Translations under genes and position numbers: made by a program
Shown here: positions 53,038 through 63,200 of the stretch, in pieces
How the letters are laid out: the number at the start of each line of letters is the position of its first letter
Numbering within the stretch: position 1 is the first letter of the stretch
The notes under the pieces: generated by a model
What the model was told of the DNA's origin: nothing
Seen by the model: the letters and a program-made list of their open reading frames with translations, nothing else
Databases searched by the model: none
Origin: Acidicapsa dinghuensis
GTDB lineage: Bacteria; Acidobacteriota; Terriglobia; Terriglobales; Acidobacteriaceae
Direction: 5' to 3'
Assembly: GCF_025685685.1 (NCBI RefSeq)
Contig: NZ_JAGSYH010000001.1
Location: 124,001-188,000 of the forward strand
DNA length: 64,000 bases

Positions 53038-56000
53038 TGTCTTTCTCCTCCTCTAGATGGTGATCGGTTAAATTGCGATTCCCCGCGCTCTCGCGATTTA
53101 AGAGCTGCGGCGGACAGGAATTTGTCCATTCGCTCCTTGCAGACTTTTGTGCTCGCGTCGGAGATTTGTAGCTTCTTGGCAAGTTGCAGATAAGCCTTTG
53201 CACTCGCAAGATAGTAGCCTGGTGGAAACTGAAGAGGCCTACCCCATATAGATTCCGGCCGATCGGCGGCTACCTTGTATGCCGCAAGCGCAAGAGACGT
53301 TGCTCGGTCTCGCTGACGCACGTCACCAGCCTGCCGTGCGGCTGCTAGATGGAAAACCGCAAAAGACGTACGTGGCACAGCAGGGGCCATTAGTTGATCC
53401 GCCTCTCGGAACGCCTTCTCCGCCTTCACAGCATTACCCAACAACAGGGCCTTCGTCGCACTCACCCTCGCGCGCAAAATTGTATCGGCTACACTCTCTT
53501 CGTCCTTGTGGATCCATCGCACCAGGAGCGTGAGGATTGATTTGATTTCCTGACGTACTCTTGGCTTTGGGTTTCTCGTGGCTATCATGTCTAGAATGTC
53601 AATGCCGTTAAAAAGGACATACAGGTCGGAATCGCTAGCCACAGCTTCCTTGAGATTCCTCAGGCTCTCGCTATCTCGACCAAGCTGCATATCAACGTAG
53701 GCAATATCTACGCGCCGCAGCGCCAATTCGTGCAAATTCGATTTCGTGTCGTTCGATTCGAGATTGATAGAGAGTTCTGCCAACGCTTTCTCATACTCTC
53801 CGCGCTCCGCCCACAGCCTGGCCAGCAGTGCATGCCCCTCGGCTTGGCGTGAACGATTGGAGGCATTCGTGATCTGAGCAAATGCTTGCTCGGCCTGTCC
53901 CATATTCATTCGCAGAAAGCTCAGTTGGCCTTGAATCGCGTCCGCAAAAGTGCCGTCGCCCAGCGCTCGGATCTTTCCAATCAGTAGCGCGGCGTCGCCA
54001 TAGCGCCCTTCAATTAGCAAATATCTCGCTAACATTTCCGGCGCAAAATGTCGATTGGGATCCATCTGCATCGCAGTGTGCAGAGCATCGATAGCCTCGT
54101 CCATTCGGCCAAGCATCATCAGAGGGTAGCTGCGGTATGCCCACCCTGCGTAATCCGAACCATAAAACGATGTGTAATCGCGGAAGGCCGCATTCGCAGC
54201 AGAAAAATCCATAGTATCGATGGCAAACATACCGAGGATCCTGTCTCTCTCGCGCCGCGTCAGCCGAACACTCAATCCCGGATCGAGTGCCCGCTGATAG
54301 GCAGCAAATCCATCACTGGCATGGCCAAGCTCGTAATCGATATCCGCCATGCGTGCATATGCCAGGGCAAACGACGGGTCTGTCTGAACCGCCTGCGACA
54401 GTTCTTTTCGCGCTCCTTCCGCATCCCCCTTCATGTCCAACGACGTTGCATATACAAACTGCTCCAGCGCATGCCAGTTCGCCGTTGTGATATCGCCCGG
54501 CAGAGAGTTGAACTGTGCAATGTCCTTCTTCGATTCGCCTGCTTTGGATCGGACCCACTCCGATGCATTTCTCACTGCACTGAGCAGTTCTGGCGGAATT
54601 GTCTCTGAAGGCGCGCTCGCTTCTTGCCATGAAAAGGTGTTCCTCCACTGATTCTCTGAGCGTTCTGGTGAATCTCCAGGTTGCTCAATGTCGATATTCA
54701 GCTGCCGCATCCTACCGGATCCGGTCACGCTCGCGAACACCACACGGTGTGCGCCCGTACGCATCGCTATCTCGCGCGCCGTTGGCGCATCAATTACCGT
54801 GTCCGGAGGTTTTGTCATCCACTGCAAGGCGTCACCAATGCGTCCCTGGTCAAGAAGATTGATCTGCACGGACTGGCTTAAGCTTGCCCGAAACAGCTCC
54901 GTGAGATTGTCCAGCTCCTTATGCCCCGTCTGATTCCTCACCGGAGTGAGATAGACAAGCGAACCCGAAGCAACCGTTGCGTTTGCTTCCTGACGGATTA
55001 TGCGAAACCATGCGCCAAACAGGGACACGATGCAGAGACAGACCACACCAGCCGCAATCCATATTCTTCGTTTGTGCCGGCCGGAGCGAGCCTCAGCCTT
55101 CTGCAGCAGAGTTGCCACCTGTGCTGCACCTCTGCCTTCAAGTACTTCAATAACCTCTTCAACGGACTGGAATCGATCCGATGCAACGGGACGCAGGCAT
55201 CCTTCAATGGCCCGCTCCCACGCCTCCGAAAGATCGGGTGTGAACTTGCGCGCACTCGGGATAGCTCCGCTCAAGCGCTGCGCCACACTGTTCAATAAAC
55301 TGTCTGTCGGAAACGCCCTCCGGCCCGTCACCATCTCATACAACACAAGCCCAAAGGCGTATATATCCGCTGCCGGCGAGACCCTGTTGTCAGATTCCAT
55401 CTGCTCCGGAGCCATGTAAGCAAACGTGCCCGCCATTCCGGCTTGGCTAAACCCTGAGTCGCTGCCCGATGCATGAATCGGGTCGCGACGGGCCAACCCA
55501 AAGTCCATGAGCACCGCGCGAGGAGGCCGATCCTCCTCGCGCGCTTCGACCAGCATGATATTTCCCGGTTTAATGTCGCGGTGAATTACACCAGCCGCAT
55601 GTGCCGAATTCAATCCGGAGGCAATCTGAACGGCAACCTCCCGTGCTTCGGTTGGCGTCAGCTTGCCCTCGCGCTGGATCCGCGCAGCCAGAGTCTCCCC
55701 GTCGATGCACTCCATCGTCAGAAAGTAAAGTTCGCCGATCGTCTCTTCCTCCCCCCGGCTCGCCCATCCCTTATCGAACTCGTACGTCCGGCAGACATTC
55801 GTGTGCGTAATCGTTCGAGCAAACCGAACCTCGCGCCGGAAATACTCGAGAGCCACAGGATTGGCCGCAATCTCGGGGCGAATTACCTTCACTGCAACCC
55901 GCATCTTCAGATCGGTGTCCACTGCCTCAAAAACATGCCCCATCCCTCCAGACCCCAGGCAACGAACAATCTGGAAGCGTCGCTCGAGAATGTCTCCAGC

Positions 56001-56231
56001 GGCGAGAGGAGGAGTTAAAAAATAGGGATTTTCGCTGGCCTCATATCCCAAAAGAGGTATCTCCAGGTAGTCTTCCGCCTGTGAATCTGCTTTCAGCAGG
56101 CTCAGAACATCCTGTTCGAGAAGCCTGTCCCCGCCGGAGGCAGCCGTGACATATCCCCCCCTTTCAGCCTCCGGGAGTTCCAGCGCAGCGTGAAATATCT
56201 CATTCACAGTTTTCCATCGGTCCGGGGTCAT
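53019..56231 (-). CDS. PKN-type Ser/Thr protein kinase with TPR sensor region
   Basis: A 1070-aa protein. The kinase domain spans about 85-360: glycine loop LGSGGMGHVFEA, VAVKVI (lysine), HRDIKPGNIM catalytic loop, DFGLA, and APEQ. A transmembrane helix lies near residue 397 (IWIAAGVVCLCIVSLFGAW). The C-terminal 650 residues start with a periplasmic beta/alpha domain, then TPR-like repeats (ALAYARMADIDYELGHASDGFAAYQ, and others). The architecture is the common acidobacterial pairing of an ECF sigma factor with a PKN kinase. The sigma gene lies 43 bp upstream on the same strand. It probably senses an envelope signal and phosphorylates a regulator. Confidence 0.92.
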   Translation of the reverse strand: MTPDRWKTVNEIFHAALELPEAERGGYVTAASGGDRLLEQDVLSLLKADSQAEDYLEIPLLGYEASENPYFLTPPLAAGDILERRFQIVRCLGSGGMGHVFEAVDTDLKMRVAVKVIRPEIAANPVALEYFRREVRFARTITHTNVCRTYEFDKGWASRGEEETIGELYFLTMECIDGETLAARIQREGKLTPTEAREVAVQIASGLNSAHAAGVIHRDIKPGNIMLVEAREEDRPPRAVLMDFGLARRDPIHASGSDSGFSQAGMAGTFAYMAPEQMESDNRVSPAADIYAFGLVLYEMVTGRRAFPTDSLLNSVAQRLSGAIPSARKFTPDLSEAWERAIEGCLRPVASDRFQSVEEVIEVLEGRGAAQVATLLQKAEARSGRHKRRIWIAAGVVCLCIVSLFGAWFRIIRQEANATVASGSLVYLTPVRNQTGHKELDNLTELFRASLSQSVQINLLDQGRIGDALQWMTKPPDTVIDAPTAREIAMRTGAHRVVFASVTGSGRMRQLNIDIEQPGDSPERSENQWRNTFSWQEASAPSETIPPELLSAVRNASEWVRSKAGESKKDIAQFNSLPGDITTANWHALEQFVYATSLDMKGDAEGARKELSQAVQTDPSFALAYARMADIDYELGHASDGFAAYQRALDPGLSVRLTRRERDRILGMFAIDTMDFSAANAAFRDYTSFYGSDYAGWAYRSYPLMMLGRMDEAIDALHTAMQMDPNRHFAPEMLARYLLIEGRYGDAALLIGKIRALGDGTFADAIQGQLSFLRMNMGQAEQAFAQITNASNRSRQAEGHALLARLWAERGEYEKALAELSINLESNDTKSNLHELALRRVDIAYVDMQLGRDSESLRNLKEAVASDSDLYVLFNGIDILDMIATRNPKPRVRQEIKSILTLLVRWIHKDEESVADTILRARVSATKALLLGNAVKAEKAFREADQLMAPAVPRTSFAVFHLAAARQAGDVRQRDRATSLALAAYKVAADRPESIWGRPLQFPPGYYLASAKAYLQLAKKLQISDASTKVCKERMDKFLSAAALKSRERGESQFNRSPSRGGERQWQMIQ

Positions 56232-56274
56232 AGTATCTACAGAAGTTCGGAAAAATCGTCAGCATGCCATTCCG

Positions 56275-56838
56275 TTAGCAGCTCAACTCTTTAAAGAGCC
56301 AGGCCTTCGCAACCCGCCAGTCGCGTTTCACTGTCCGTGAAGAAATTCCCAGAACGCTCCCGGCCTCTTCCTCGCTCATTCCGGCAAAGAATCGCAGTTC
56401 CACAATCTTCGCTTGGCGCTCATCAAGCAGCGCGAGACGGTCAAGCGCCTCATCCAATGCCAGAATTTCGGGAGCTTTTTGCGGCGATGGCAAGATAGCA
56501 TCATTCAGGCTCGCTGCGTCCCAGCCGTCGCCCCGCTTGCTCGTCTGGTTCGCCCGCGCGTGGTCCACTAGAATCCGGCGCATAATTGTCGCCGATACCG
56601 CGAAAAAGTGAGACCGGCTTTGCCAATCCACTTCACGTATGCCGGTAAGACGAAGATAAGCCTCGTGAACCAGCGCCGTAGGTTGCAGAGAGTGCCCGGG
56701 GGACTCACGGCGCATGTAGATTGCTGCAATGCGGCGCAACTCCTTGTAAACCAAGGGGATTAGCTTCGCCTCAGCAGCTTTGTTGCCTCGCTTTAATTCT
56801 TGCAGGAGTTCTGTGACATCACCAGGCATAGCAGACAT
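56275..56838 (-). CDS. ECF RNA polymerase sigma factor
   Basis: A 187-aa sigma-70 family member of the ECF type that accompanies PKN kinases. Region 2 is EAKLIPLVYKELRRIAAIYMR, then ALVHEAYLRLTGI and FFAVSATIMRRILVDHARA. Region 4 is DRLALLDERQAKIVELRFFAGMSEEEAGSVLG, followed by the recognition helix SSRTVKRDWRVAKAWL. The downstream kinase suggests control by phosphorylation rather than by a membrane anti-sigma factor; that is inferred. A truncated paralogue is at 46183. Confidence 0.92.
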   Translation of the reverse strand: MSAMPGDVTELLQELKRGNKAAEAKLIPLVYKELRRIAAIYMRRESPGHSLQPTALVHEAYLRLTGIREVDWQSRSHFFAVSATIMRRILVDHARANQTSKRGDGWDAASLNDAILPSPQKAPEILALDEALDRLALLDERQAKIVELRFFAGMSEEEAGSVLGISSRTVKRDWRVAKAWLFKELSC

Positions 56839-57201
56839 GCAAAACTCTCCGCGCGGGAGAAAGGAAGGATGCTATTAGTTATACCATTGAGCGTACTTGG
56901 CTGGGGTATCGTTGGTTTCACCAAAACGAAGGATAATGGGTATCTCCCAGTGTTTGGGACAAATCCACGGCGGATTTATATCAGCGGCGAGCAGGAAAGG
57001 CGTAACAGATTCCATCGTGTAGGAATTCGAGCAGCGAAGATCGATTCAGGCAGTCACCAAGTTCAGGGCTTTGTACAAGATGTGACGCAGGCCCGCGTTC
57101 AACAGACGCGGGTAAGGTAGCAGATACAAAAACCTGGATATCCCAGCGCACCCAGTTCCTACTTGAACGCGCTATCGTCCAAAGCCGGAGGTGAACCAAC
57201 C
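56839..57201. other. Intergenic, upstream of the ECF sigma gene
   Basis: Holds the promoter of the leftward ECF-kinase cluster. No gene with recognisable similarity was found. Confidence 0.4.
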
Positions 57202-57393
57202 CTAAGCGGGAGGCCTCTGGGCGGCAGCTAAAATACACTCGCTGCCTCTGCAACAAGTTCCGTAATCACCGGGGCGACGCCCTCGTTCGAGCATCGACAG
57301 GTAGGCTTGCGTGAGGCCTAGCCTTAATGCCGCTTCTTGCTGTGTGAGGTTAGCTTCCTCGCGTCTTGCTTTCGGTGCATTGCCGGTCCAAGG
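57202..57393 (-). pseudogene. XRE-type HTH fragment
   Basis: Minus-strand frame reads REEANLTQQEAALRLGLTQAY, then LSMLERGRRPGDYG, a clear Cro/C1-type helix-turn-helix, and then runs to a TAG at 57202. There is no start codon in frame upstream; a neighbouring frame has ATG but does not encode the HTH. It looks like a truncated or frameshifted regulator left near the tRNA remnant. Confidence 0.55.
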
Positions 57394-57691
57394 AATTCTC
57401 GTTCACTTAGCACAACGATGATTGTTATCCGATGGCACCAATCGATCCCTGACCTTATGGGTCGGTGTGTACGCCCAACAAGTTTCGTCATTCTTTGTTC
57501 CAGCGAAAAAAAATCGTGTCTGGATGCCCAGGCCCGACAGTACGCGCAAAACCCTCTTCGCAACAAATCAATATCAAAAAGCATTTAAAAAATGAAATTC
57601 ATCGGAAAACCCGACGACTGTCACATTCTCTTACACAGTCAACACGGGCATGATCACTAAACCATTCAATATAAATATCTTAAATGTAAGA
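57394..57691. other. AT-rich sequence before the third tRNA-Leu fragment
   Basis: No supported gene. The stretch becomes AT-rich and runs directly into a tRNA fragment, as at 37.9 kb. Confidence 0.4.
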
Positions 57692-57754
57692 GCAGCGGAC
57701 TTAAAATCCGCAGGCCGCAAGGCCGTGGGGGTTCAAATCCCCCTCCGGGCACCA
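57692..57754 (+). pseudogene. 3' part of tRNA-Leu(UAA), probable att site
   Basis: GCAGCGGA-CTTAAAA-TCCGC (anticodon arm, UAA), variable arm GGCCGCAAGGCC, T-arm GGGGGTTCAAATCCCCC and TCCGGGC-A-CCA. The D-arm and 5' acceptor strand are missing. The terminal 20 bases, apart from the T-loop, match those of the 37.9-kb fragment. It marks the right edge of the block beginning there. Confidence 0.8.
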
Positions 57755-58045
57755 TAGAGTGCGTCATTTACATGATTCGCTCCTCTACTAAAACCTTATT
57801 AAGCTGCTCCCATGCTACTTTTGGCGTTGCTTGGTTTCGCTTCAGCTGGGATCGCCTTGAGGTGGTGGTCAAATAGTGGCGAAAAACCACCATTTGACGT
57901 TGGCCAGGTTGCGTCACTATTAACCGTCGCCACAGTGAACTGCCACGATATCCTAATGCCGAGTCAAATGTTCAAGAACCACGGTAAATATTTGCGCGCT
58001 TTACTGCCATGGAGGCAGGTTGAAAAGCGCAACAGCCGCCTTTGC

Positions 58046-59794
58046 ATGGCGTCGCAATGGCCGCGTAGAGCACGGTATCTTGCAATCCTTGTAACGTGGG
58101 CGATCGCCAGTTTAGTTGTTTTTTATCCTGTTAGAAGTCTGGCTTATCAGAACTCAGCGGACGCAACTCGAAAAAACAATGCTCACAACGCGACCCAAGA
58201 GAACCGGATTCGCTTCGAAGACCTGGTTGAAAAATCGGGCATCCGGTTCCAGCTTACGAATAGCCTCAGTTCGCAACGCTATTCGATCGAAACCATGCTG
58301 GCTGGCGTGGCGCTGTTCGACTACAACAATGATGGGCTGTTGGATATCTTCTTTACGAATGGAGCGACGATCCCTTCGTTGGAAAAGAGCAATCCGAGGT
58401 ATTGGAACCGGCTCTACCGCAATAATGGCGATGGAACGTTCACGGACGTCACGGTGCAGGCGGGTGTGCAAGGGGTGGGCTACTCCATGGGCGTGGCGGC
58501 CGGCGACTACGACAACGATGGATTTGTGGATCTGTACGTGACAGGCGTCAACCGAAATCAATTACTCCACAACAACGGCGATGGGACGTTTACCGATGTC
58601 ACGGAGAAAGCAGGCGTAGCTGGCATTCTGCCCGGCTATGGCAAGCCCTGGGCGGTGACGGCAGGCTGGTTCGATTACAACAACGACGGGCGTTTGGATC
58701 TGCTGGTGATCGACTATCTCGACTATAACATCGCTACGGCGAAGCTATGTTCTATAGGCGATGTGCGAACCTATTGCGCCCCTGGGAACTTCAAGGGAAC
58801 ACCGAACATTCTCTATCGCAACAACGGAGATGGCACATTCACGGATGTGTCTAAGCAGTCGCACATTGCGCAGTACGTGGGCAAGGGCATGGGACTCGCG
58901 TTTGCCGATTACGATAACGACGGATTCACGGACGTGTTCGTGTCGAACGATTCATTTCCAAACTTCCTGCTGCACAACAACGGCGATGGAACCTTCGAGG
59001 ATGTAGCGCTTGAAGCAGGTGTAGCGTACACCGCGAATGGATCGCTGGTCGCAGGCATGGGCACGGACTTTCGCGATCTGAATAATGATGGCCAGCCCGA
59101 CATTTTTCACACGGCAATGTATGGCAATACATTTCCCCTGTACAGAAATGACAACGGACAATTCAACGAAATCACCGATACTTCCGGAATTACGGCGTTC
59201 AGTCGTCGCATGACGGCCTGGAGCACGGGCGCGTATGACTTCGATAACGACGGATGGAAAGACTTGTTCGTTGATGGCGGAGCGATCCTGGATAACGAGC
59301 AGGAGGTGCTGCATCGGCCAACACTGCAGCCGAACGGCCTTCTGCACAACAACGGCAACTTTACGTTTACCGATGCCAGCGCCACGGCCGGAACCGCATT
59401 CATGGCGTTACGGTCGCATCGCGGGGCGGCCTTCGGCGACCTTAACAACGACGGTGCGGTTGACATTGTGACAAGTTCGATCAACGCCCGCCCTCAGATC
59501 CTGATGAATCGGACAGCGAATGGGAATCACTGGATTCTCCTAAAGCTGGTGGGAACGAGGGACAACCGTGATGGGTTGGGTACGAAGGTGAAGATTACGA
59601 CCAGCGAAGGCGTTCAGTACAACGAAGCGACCACAGCGGTGGGCTATAACTCATCGAGTGATAAGCGAGTACATTTCGGACTGGGTAAAGCCACGACGAT
59701 CGAACGGATCGAACTGGCCTGGCCTACAGGCGTGAAGCAGACATTGACGAATGTAAAAGCGGACCAGGTGCTGACGATGGTGGAGCCGCGCTGA
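58046..59794 (+). CDS. FG-GAP/VCBS-repeat protein with ASPIC/UnbV C-terminus (CRTAC1-like)
   Basis: A 582-aa secreted protein; ATG 58046 gives a signal peptide (YLAILVTWAIASLVVFYP), while the frame is open from 57812. The body has about seven FG-GAP/VCBS repeats, each with D-x-D-N-D-G calcium loops (LFDYNNDGLLDIFFTNG, AAGDYDNDGFVDLYVTG and others) and NNGDGTFTDVT. The C-terminal 100 residues are the ASPIC/UnbV domain (LGTKVKITTSEG, GYNSSSDKRVHFGLG, ELAWPTGVKQTL). The fold is a calcium-stabilised beta-propeller on the cell surface. Acidobacteria often encode it next to TonB-dependent receptors, as here; a role in polymer binding is inferred. Confidence 0.88.
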   Translation: MASQWPRRARYLAILVTWAIASLVVFYPVRSLAYQNSADATRKNNAHNATQENRIRFEDLVEKSGIRFQLTNSLSSQRYSIETMLAGVALFDYNNDGLLDIFFTNGATIPSLEKSNPRYWNRLYRNNGDGTFTDVTVQAGVQGVGYSMGVAAGDYDNDGFVDLYVTGVNRNQLLHNNGDGTFTDVTEKAGVAGILPGYGKPWAVTAGWFDYNNDGRLDLLVIDYLDYNIATAKLCSIGDVRTYCAPGNFKGTPNILYRNNGDGTFTDVSKQSHIAQYVGKGMGLAFADYDNDGFTDVFVSNDSFPNFLLHNNGDGTFEDVALEAGVAYTANGSLVAGMGTDFRDLNNDGQPDIFHTAMYGNTFPLYRNDNGQFNEITDTSGITAFSRRMTAWSTGAYDFDNDGWKDLFVDGGAILDNEQEVLHRPTLQPNGLLHNNGNFTFTDASATAGTAFMALRSHRGAAFGDLNNDGAVDIVTSSINARPQILMNRTANGNHWILLKLVGTRDNRDGLGTKVKITTSEGVQYNEATTAVGYNSSSDKRVHFGLGKATTIERIELAWPTGVKQTLTNVKADQVLTMVEPR

Positions 59795-59795
59795 A

Positions 59796-59861
59796 CATTT
59801 TGGCAGACACTCCTTCTTTAGCGCTTCGCAGGCTACGGTCAACGGTCGGACTGCCAAAATG
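59796..59861. repeat. 11-bp perfect inverted repeat downstream of the UnbV gene
   Basis: CATTTTGGCAG (59796-59806) and its exact complement CTGCCAAAATG (59851-59861), spaced 44 nt. It starts right after the stop codon; it may form an RNA structure or a regulator-binding pair, and is not a classical terminator. Confidence 0.6.
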
Positions 59862-59984
59862 CTGCACGATACCGCTTGGCCAGGGATCTTCAATATGGCT
59901 GATTTCTTATTCCTTACTGGGCCAAAGCAAGCGTATACATATTCAGCAGGTTCACGCCCATAAAACCCGTAATACGGAACGATA

Positions 59985-60014
59985 TTGACAGTGCTGATCG
60001 CAATGGCGTATATT
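59985..60014 (+). promoter_or_regulatory. Sigma-70-like promoter of the TonB-dependent receptor gene
   Basis: TTGACA at 59985-59990 and TATATT at 60009-60014, spaced 18 bp. Transcription would begin near 60020, leaving a leader of about 250 nt before the ATG at 60275. Confidence 0.65.
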
Positions 60015-60026
60015 TTTCGACGCCGC

Positions 60027-60040
60027 TGAAAACGTTTCCA
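60027..60040. promoter_or_regulatory. LacI-family-type operator
   Basis: TGAAAACGTTTCCA fits the LacI/CcpA-type consensus TGNAANCGNTTNCA fully, with the central CG. It lies just downstream of the predicted start site, so a bound repressor would block elongation. LacI control of carbohydrate-uptake receptors is common. Confidence 0.6.
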
Positions 60041-60274
60041 ATGTGTCTTGTAATTCCTGCCCCGTGGCAGAAAACGGAGAGGATGGAAACGCAAGCAGTG
60101 GGTTCTATGTAGGAGCGCGACGGCAAGCAAGCGTCGGAGCTATGGAATCTCGGTAAAAGATAGATCCGGATTGGTCTGTTAGAGGCAGCTTCAGAAGCTG
60201 ATCTGCCTTGGCCTTAGCCGGGCAGAAAGATTTACGACCGGGATCCGATATCAACAGATTTACCAGGAGACGCC

Positions 60275-63200
60275 ATGAAAAAATTCACATCCAAGAAGCA
60301 CAGCTTATTGCTTCTTTTCCTGGGAGTGTTTCTGGTGTTCGCGGGTTCCCGCGGATACGGCCAGGATACAAACGCTTCCCTCGAAGGGACAGTGACCGAT
60401 CCAAACAATGCTGCTATTCCGGGAGCGAAACTGACGCTGACCAATCTGGCGACAGGCTTCCAGACGAACTTCGTTTCCGATGCAAGCGGCGAATTTTCAT
60501 TCCACAACCTGACTCCCGGCAAGTACGACTTGGCGGCGGAGGCCACAGGCTTCAAGTCGTCTACACAAAAGGGAATCGAGCTGGCGATCAACCAGGCGGC
60601 CCGGCTGGACCTACACCTCGCGATAGGCAACGCGGCCGAGACTGTAACGGTAAGCGGCGACGCCTCGCTGATCAATTACGACAACCCAACCCTGGAGGGC
60701 GGTATCGCACCGGAAACCCTGCAGGATTTCCCTCTGACTATTTCAGGTGCGCCACGTTCCTCCGTAACGGTTGCCATCCTCCTTCCCGGCGTAACGACGG
60801 GTGGCGGTGGCAATGCCTATAACTCACGCAGCAACGGCGGCCTGGTTTCGGGAGATGAAGCTATTGTCGACGGTGCAACCGCGATGGAAGGCTTCATGAA
60901 CCAGAGCGGCATGGTGAGCTTGGAGACCGACTTCGGCATGTCGCCCGATATCACGAGCGAAGTGCATATCCTGACCGCGAATTACGACGCGCAATACGGC
61001 AACACTACTTCCGGTCAGCTCATTGTCGAGACCAAGAGCGGCGGAGAGAAGTTCCACGGCAGCGCTTACGAATACATCCGCAATGACGATCTGAACGCGA
61101 CGCCATACGGAGGCACCAAGCCGCCGGATAAGGAAAATGATTTCGGCGCCAACATTGGCGGTCCGATCTGGCTGCCTAAATTGCACGGCGATCACTCCTG
61201 GGCGAAGGGATACTTCTACTTCAACTGGGAAGGTTTCCAGGACCACGGCGGTGCCAACTCGTCAACGCTGTCGATCGCTTCGGCAGCTGACCGCAACGGC
61301 AACTTCAGCGGATGGGGATCGCAGTTGTATTACCCGAACGATCCCGCCAAGTATGGTACTGATGCTGGAACTCCCATCGCTTACAACGGGGTGACGAATC
61401 AGATCAATCCCATCTACGAGGACCCGATCGCGGCGGCCTGGATCGCGGCGATGCCCACCCCAACGAACAACGGAGAGATCAACAACTACTACATTCCGGT
61501 TGCCGGACAGGGATCGCTGACAAGCAGTGAGAACGTCTACTTCTGGCGTACGGACTTCAACCTGGGTAGCAGGGATCACTTGTACTACACCTATTGGTGG
61601 CAGTACAGCGGCATCAATGCCCAGACCAACCTGCCGATCGCGCTTTCGACTGCCAGCCCAGCCAACCCGGAGAATGCGCCCATCCAACGACTGAACTGGG
61701 AGCATAACTTCTCCGATGTGATGACCAACCATCTCACCCTCGGTTACCTCAACCGTAACGAAGGCTACTATGCGCTGAACGGTCACGCTAGTCTGCCCAA
61801 GGTCTCCGGCGTAGCCAATCCGGCTTATCTACCGGAAATGACGTTCGGCAGCTACTATTCCCAGTTGGGCAACAACGATCCGCCGGACTCGGCTGAGACG
61901 AAGACGACTCGTGGCACCTATGCTCTGAACGACGTAGCCACTCGCGTGATCGGTCGGCATACGTTGAAGGGCGGCTTTGAATGGCGCCTGGCAGGAACCT
62001 CCATCCATGAAGGAACCAACCAAGGCGGCACCTTCAACTTCAACGCCGACACCACCGGCACCACCAGCACGGCCCTCTGCCCTGCGGGTTGCCCTGGTGA
62101 TCCGATGGCCAGCTTCTATCTGGGCGCCGTCGGCGGCGCCTCAGTGACGTACTACAACGTGCATGCGGAATATCCACGGCAGGACGGTTACGCCGCGCAC
62201 ATTGGCGACTCATGGCGCATCAATCCCCGGCTTACGCTGGATTACAGCCTGCGCTGGGACTACATTCAGCCATTCCGGGAAAAGTTCGACAATCTCTCGT
62301 TCTTCGATCCGTTGGGCGCGAATCCGGATGCGGTGACAACAAGCGGCACCCAGCTTGCCGGGCGTTTGGCATTTGCCGGCACCAAGTGGGGCGCGGCGAG
62401 CTACGGCGCCGACTTTCCGGAAATGGCGCACCACAACAATCTGGCTCCGCGCGTCGGTTTCTCTTATGCGGTTAACGATAAGACCGTCGTGCGCGCCGGT
62501 TACGGCATTTACTTCGGCCAGGCGTTCTACCCGGGCTGGGGTGGCGGCATGAGCCAGGATGGATTCAACAAATATCTGAACCTGAGCGAATCGCCCAGCG
62601 GCTCCTTCAAAGTACCGGCTCTGTACCTCAATAACGGTATCTCTGCTGGACAGACTGGGTCGACGGCGAGCAACATTAACTCCGGCTTCGACAACGGAAC
62701 AAGCCCATCGTTGTATCGTCCTTTAGACGGAAACAAGAGGCCGTATTCGTCCCAGTGGAACCTGACAATCGAGCATCAGTTGCCTCACAACTTCTATGCC
62801 TCCGTTTCCTACGTAGGTACGAAGGGGACGCACCTGCCGTCGGCTCTCAGCCCACTGAACGTACTCAACCCGAATAATCCGGCAATCTTTGCACTCGGCA
62901 GCGACCTGAACGTAAGCTACACCGCCGCCGATGGTCCAGCGACCTTTGCCAAGGATGGTATAGCCGTTCCCTACGTAGGCTGGGCAACCCAGATGACAGG
63001 TTGCTCGCCGACGATTCAGCAGGCACTGCTGCCATATCCGCAGTATTGCGGTGACCTGCAGGGCGATAACGAGGGACACGCGAACTCCATCTTCAACTCT
63101 TTCCAGGGGAAGATCGAGCGTCACATCAACAACGGCCTGTACCTGCTGGGCTCGATTACCCTTGCGAAGCTCTACACCAATGGCACCTTTTCAACGCAGG

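Noticed and set aside
53882..56025. Several plus-strand frames of up to 186 codons opposite the kinase gene
   Set aside because: Shadows of the strongly supported minus-strand kinase.
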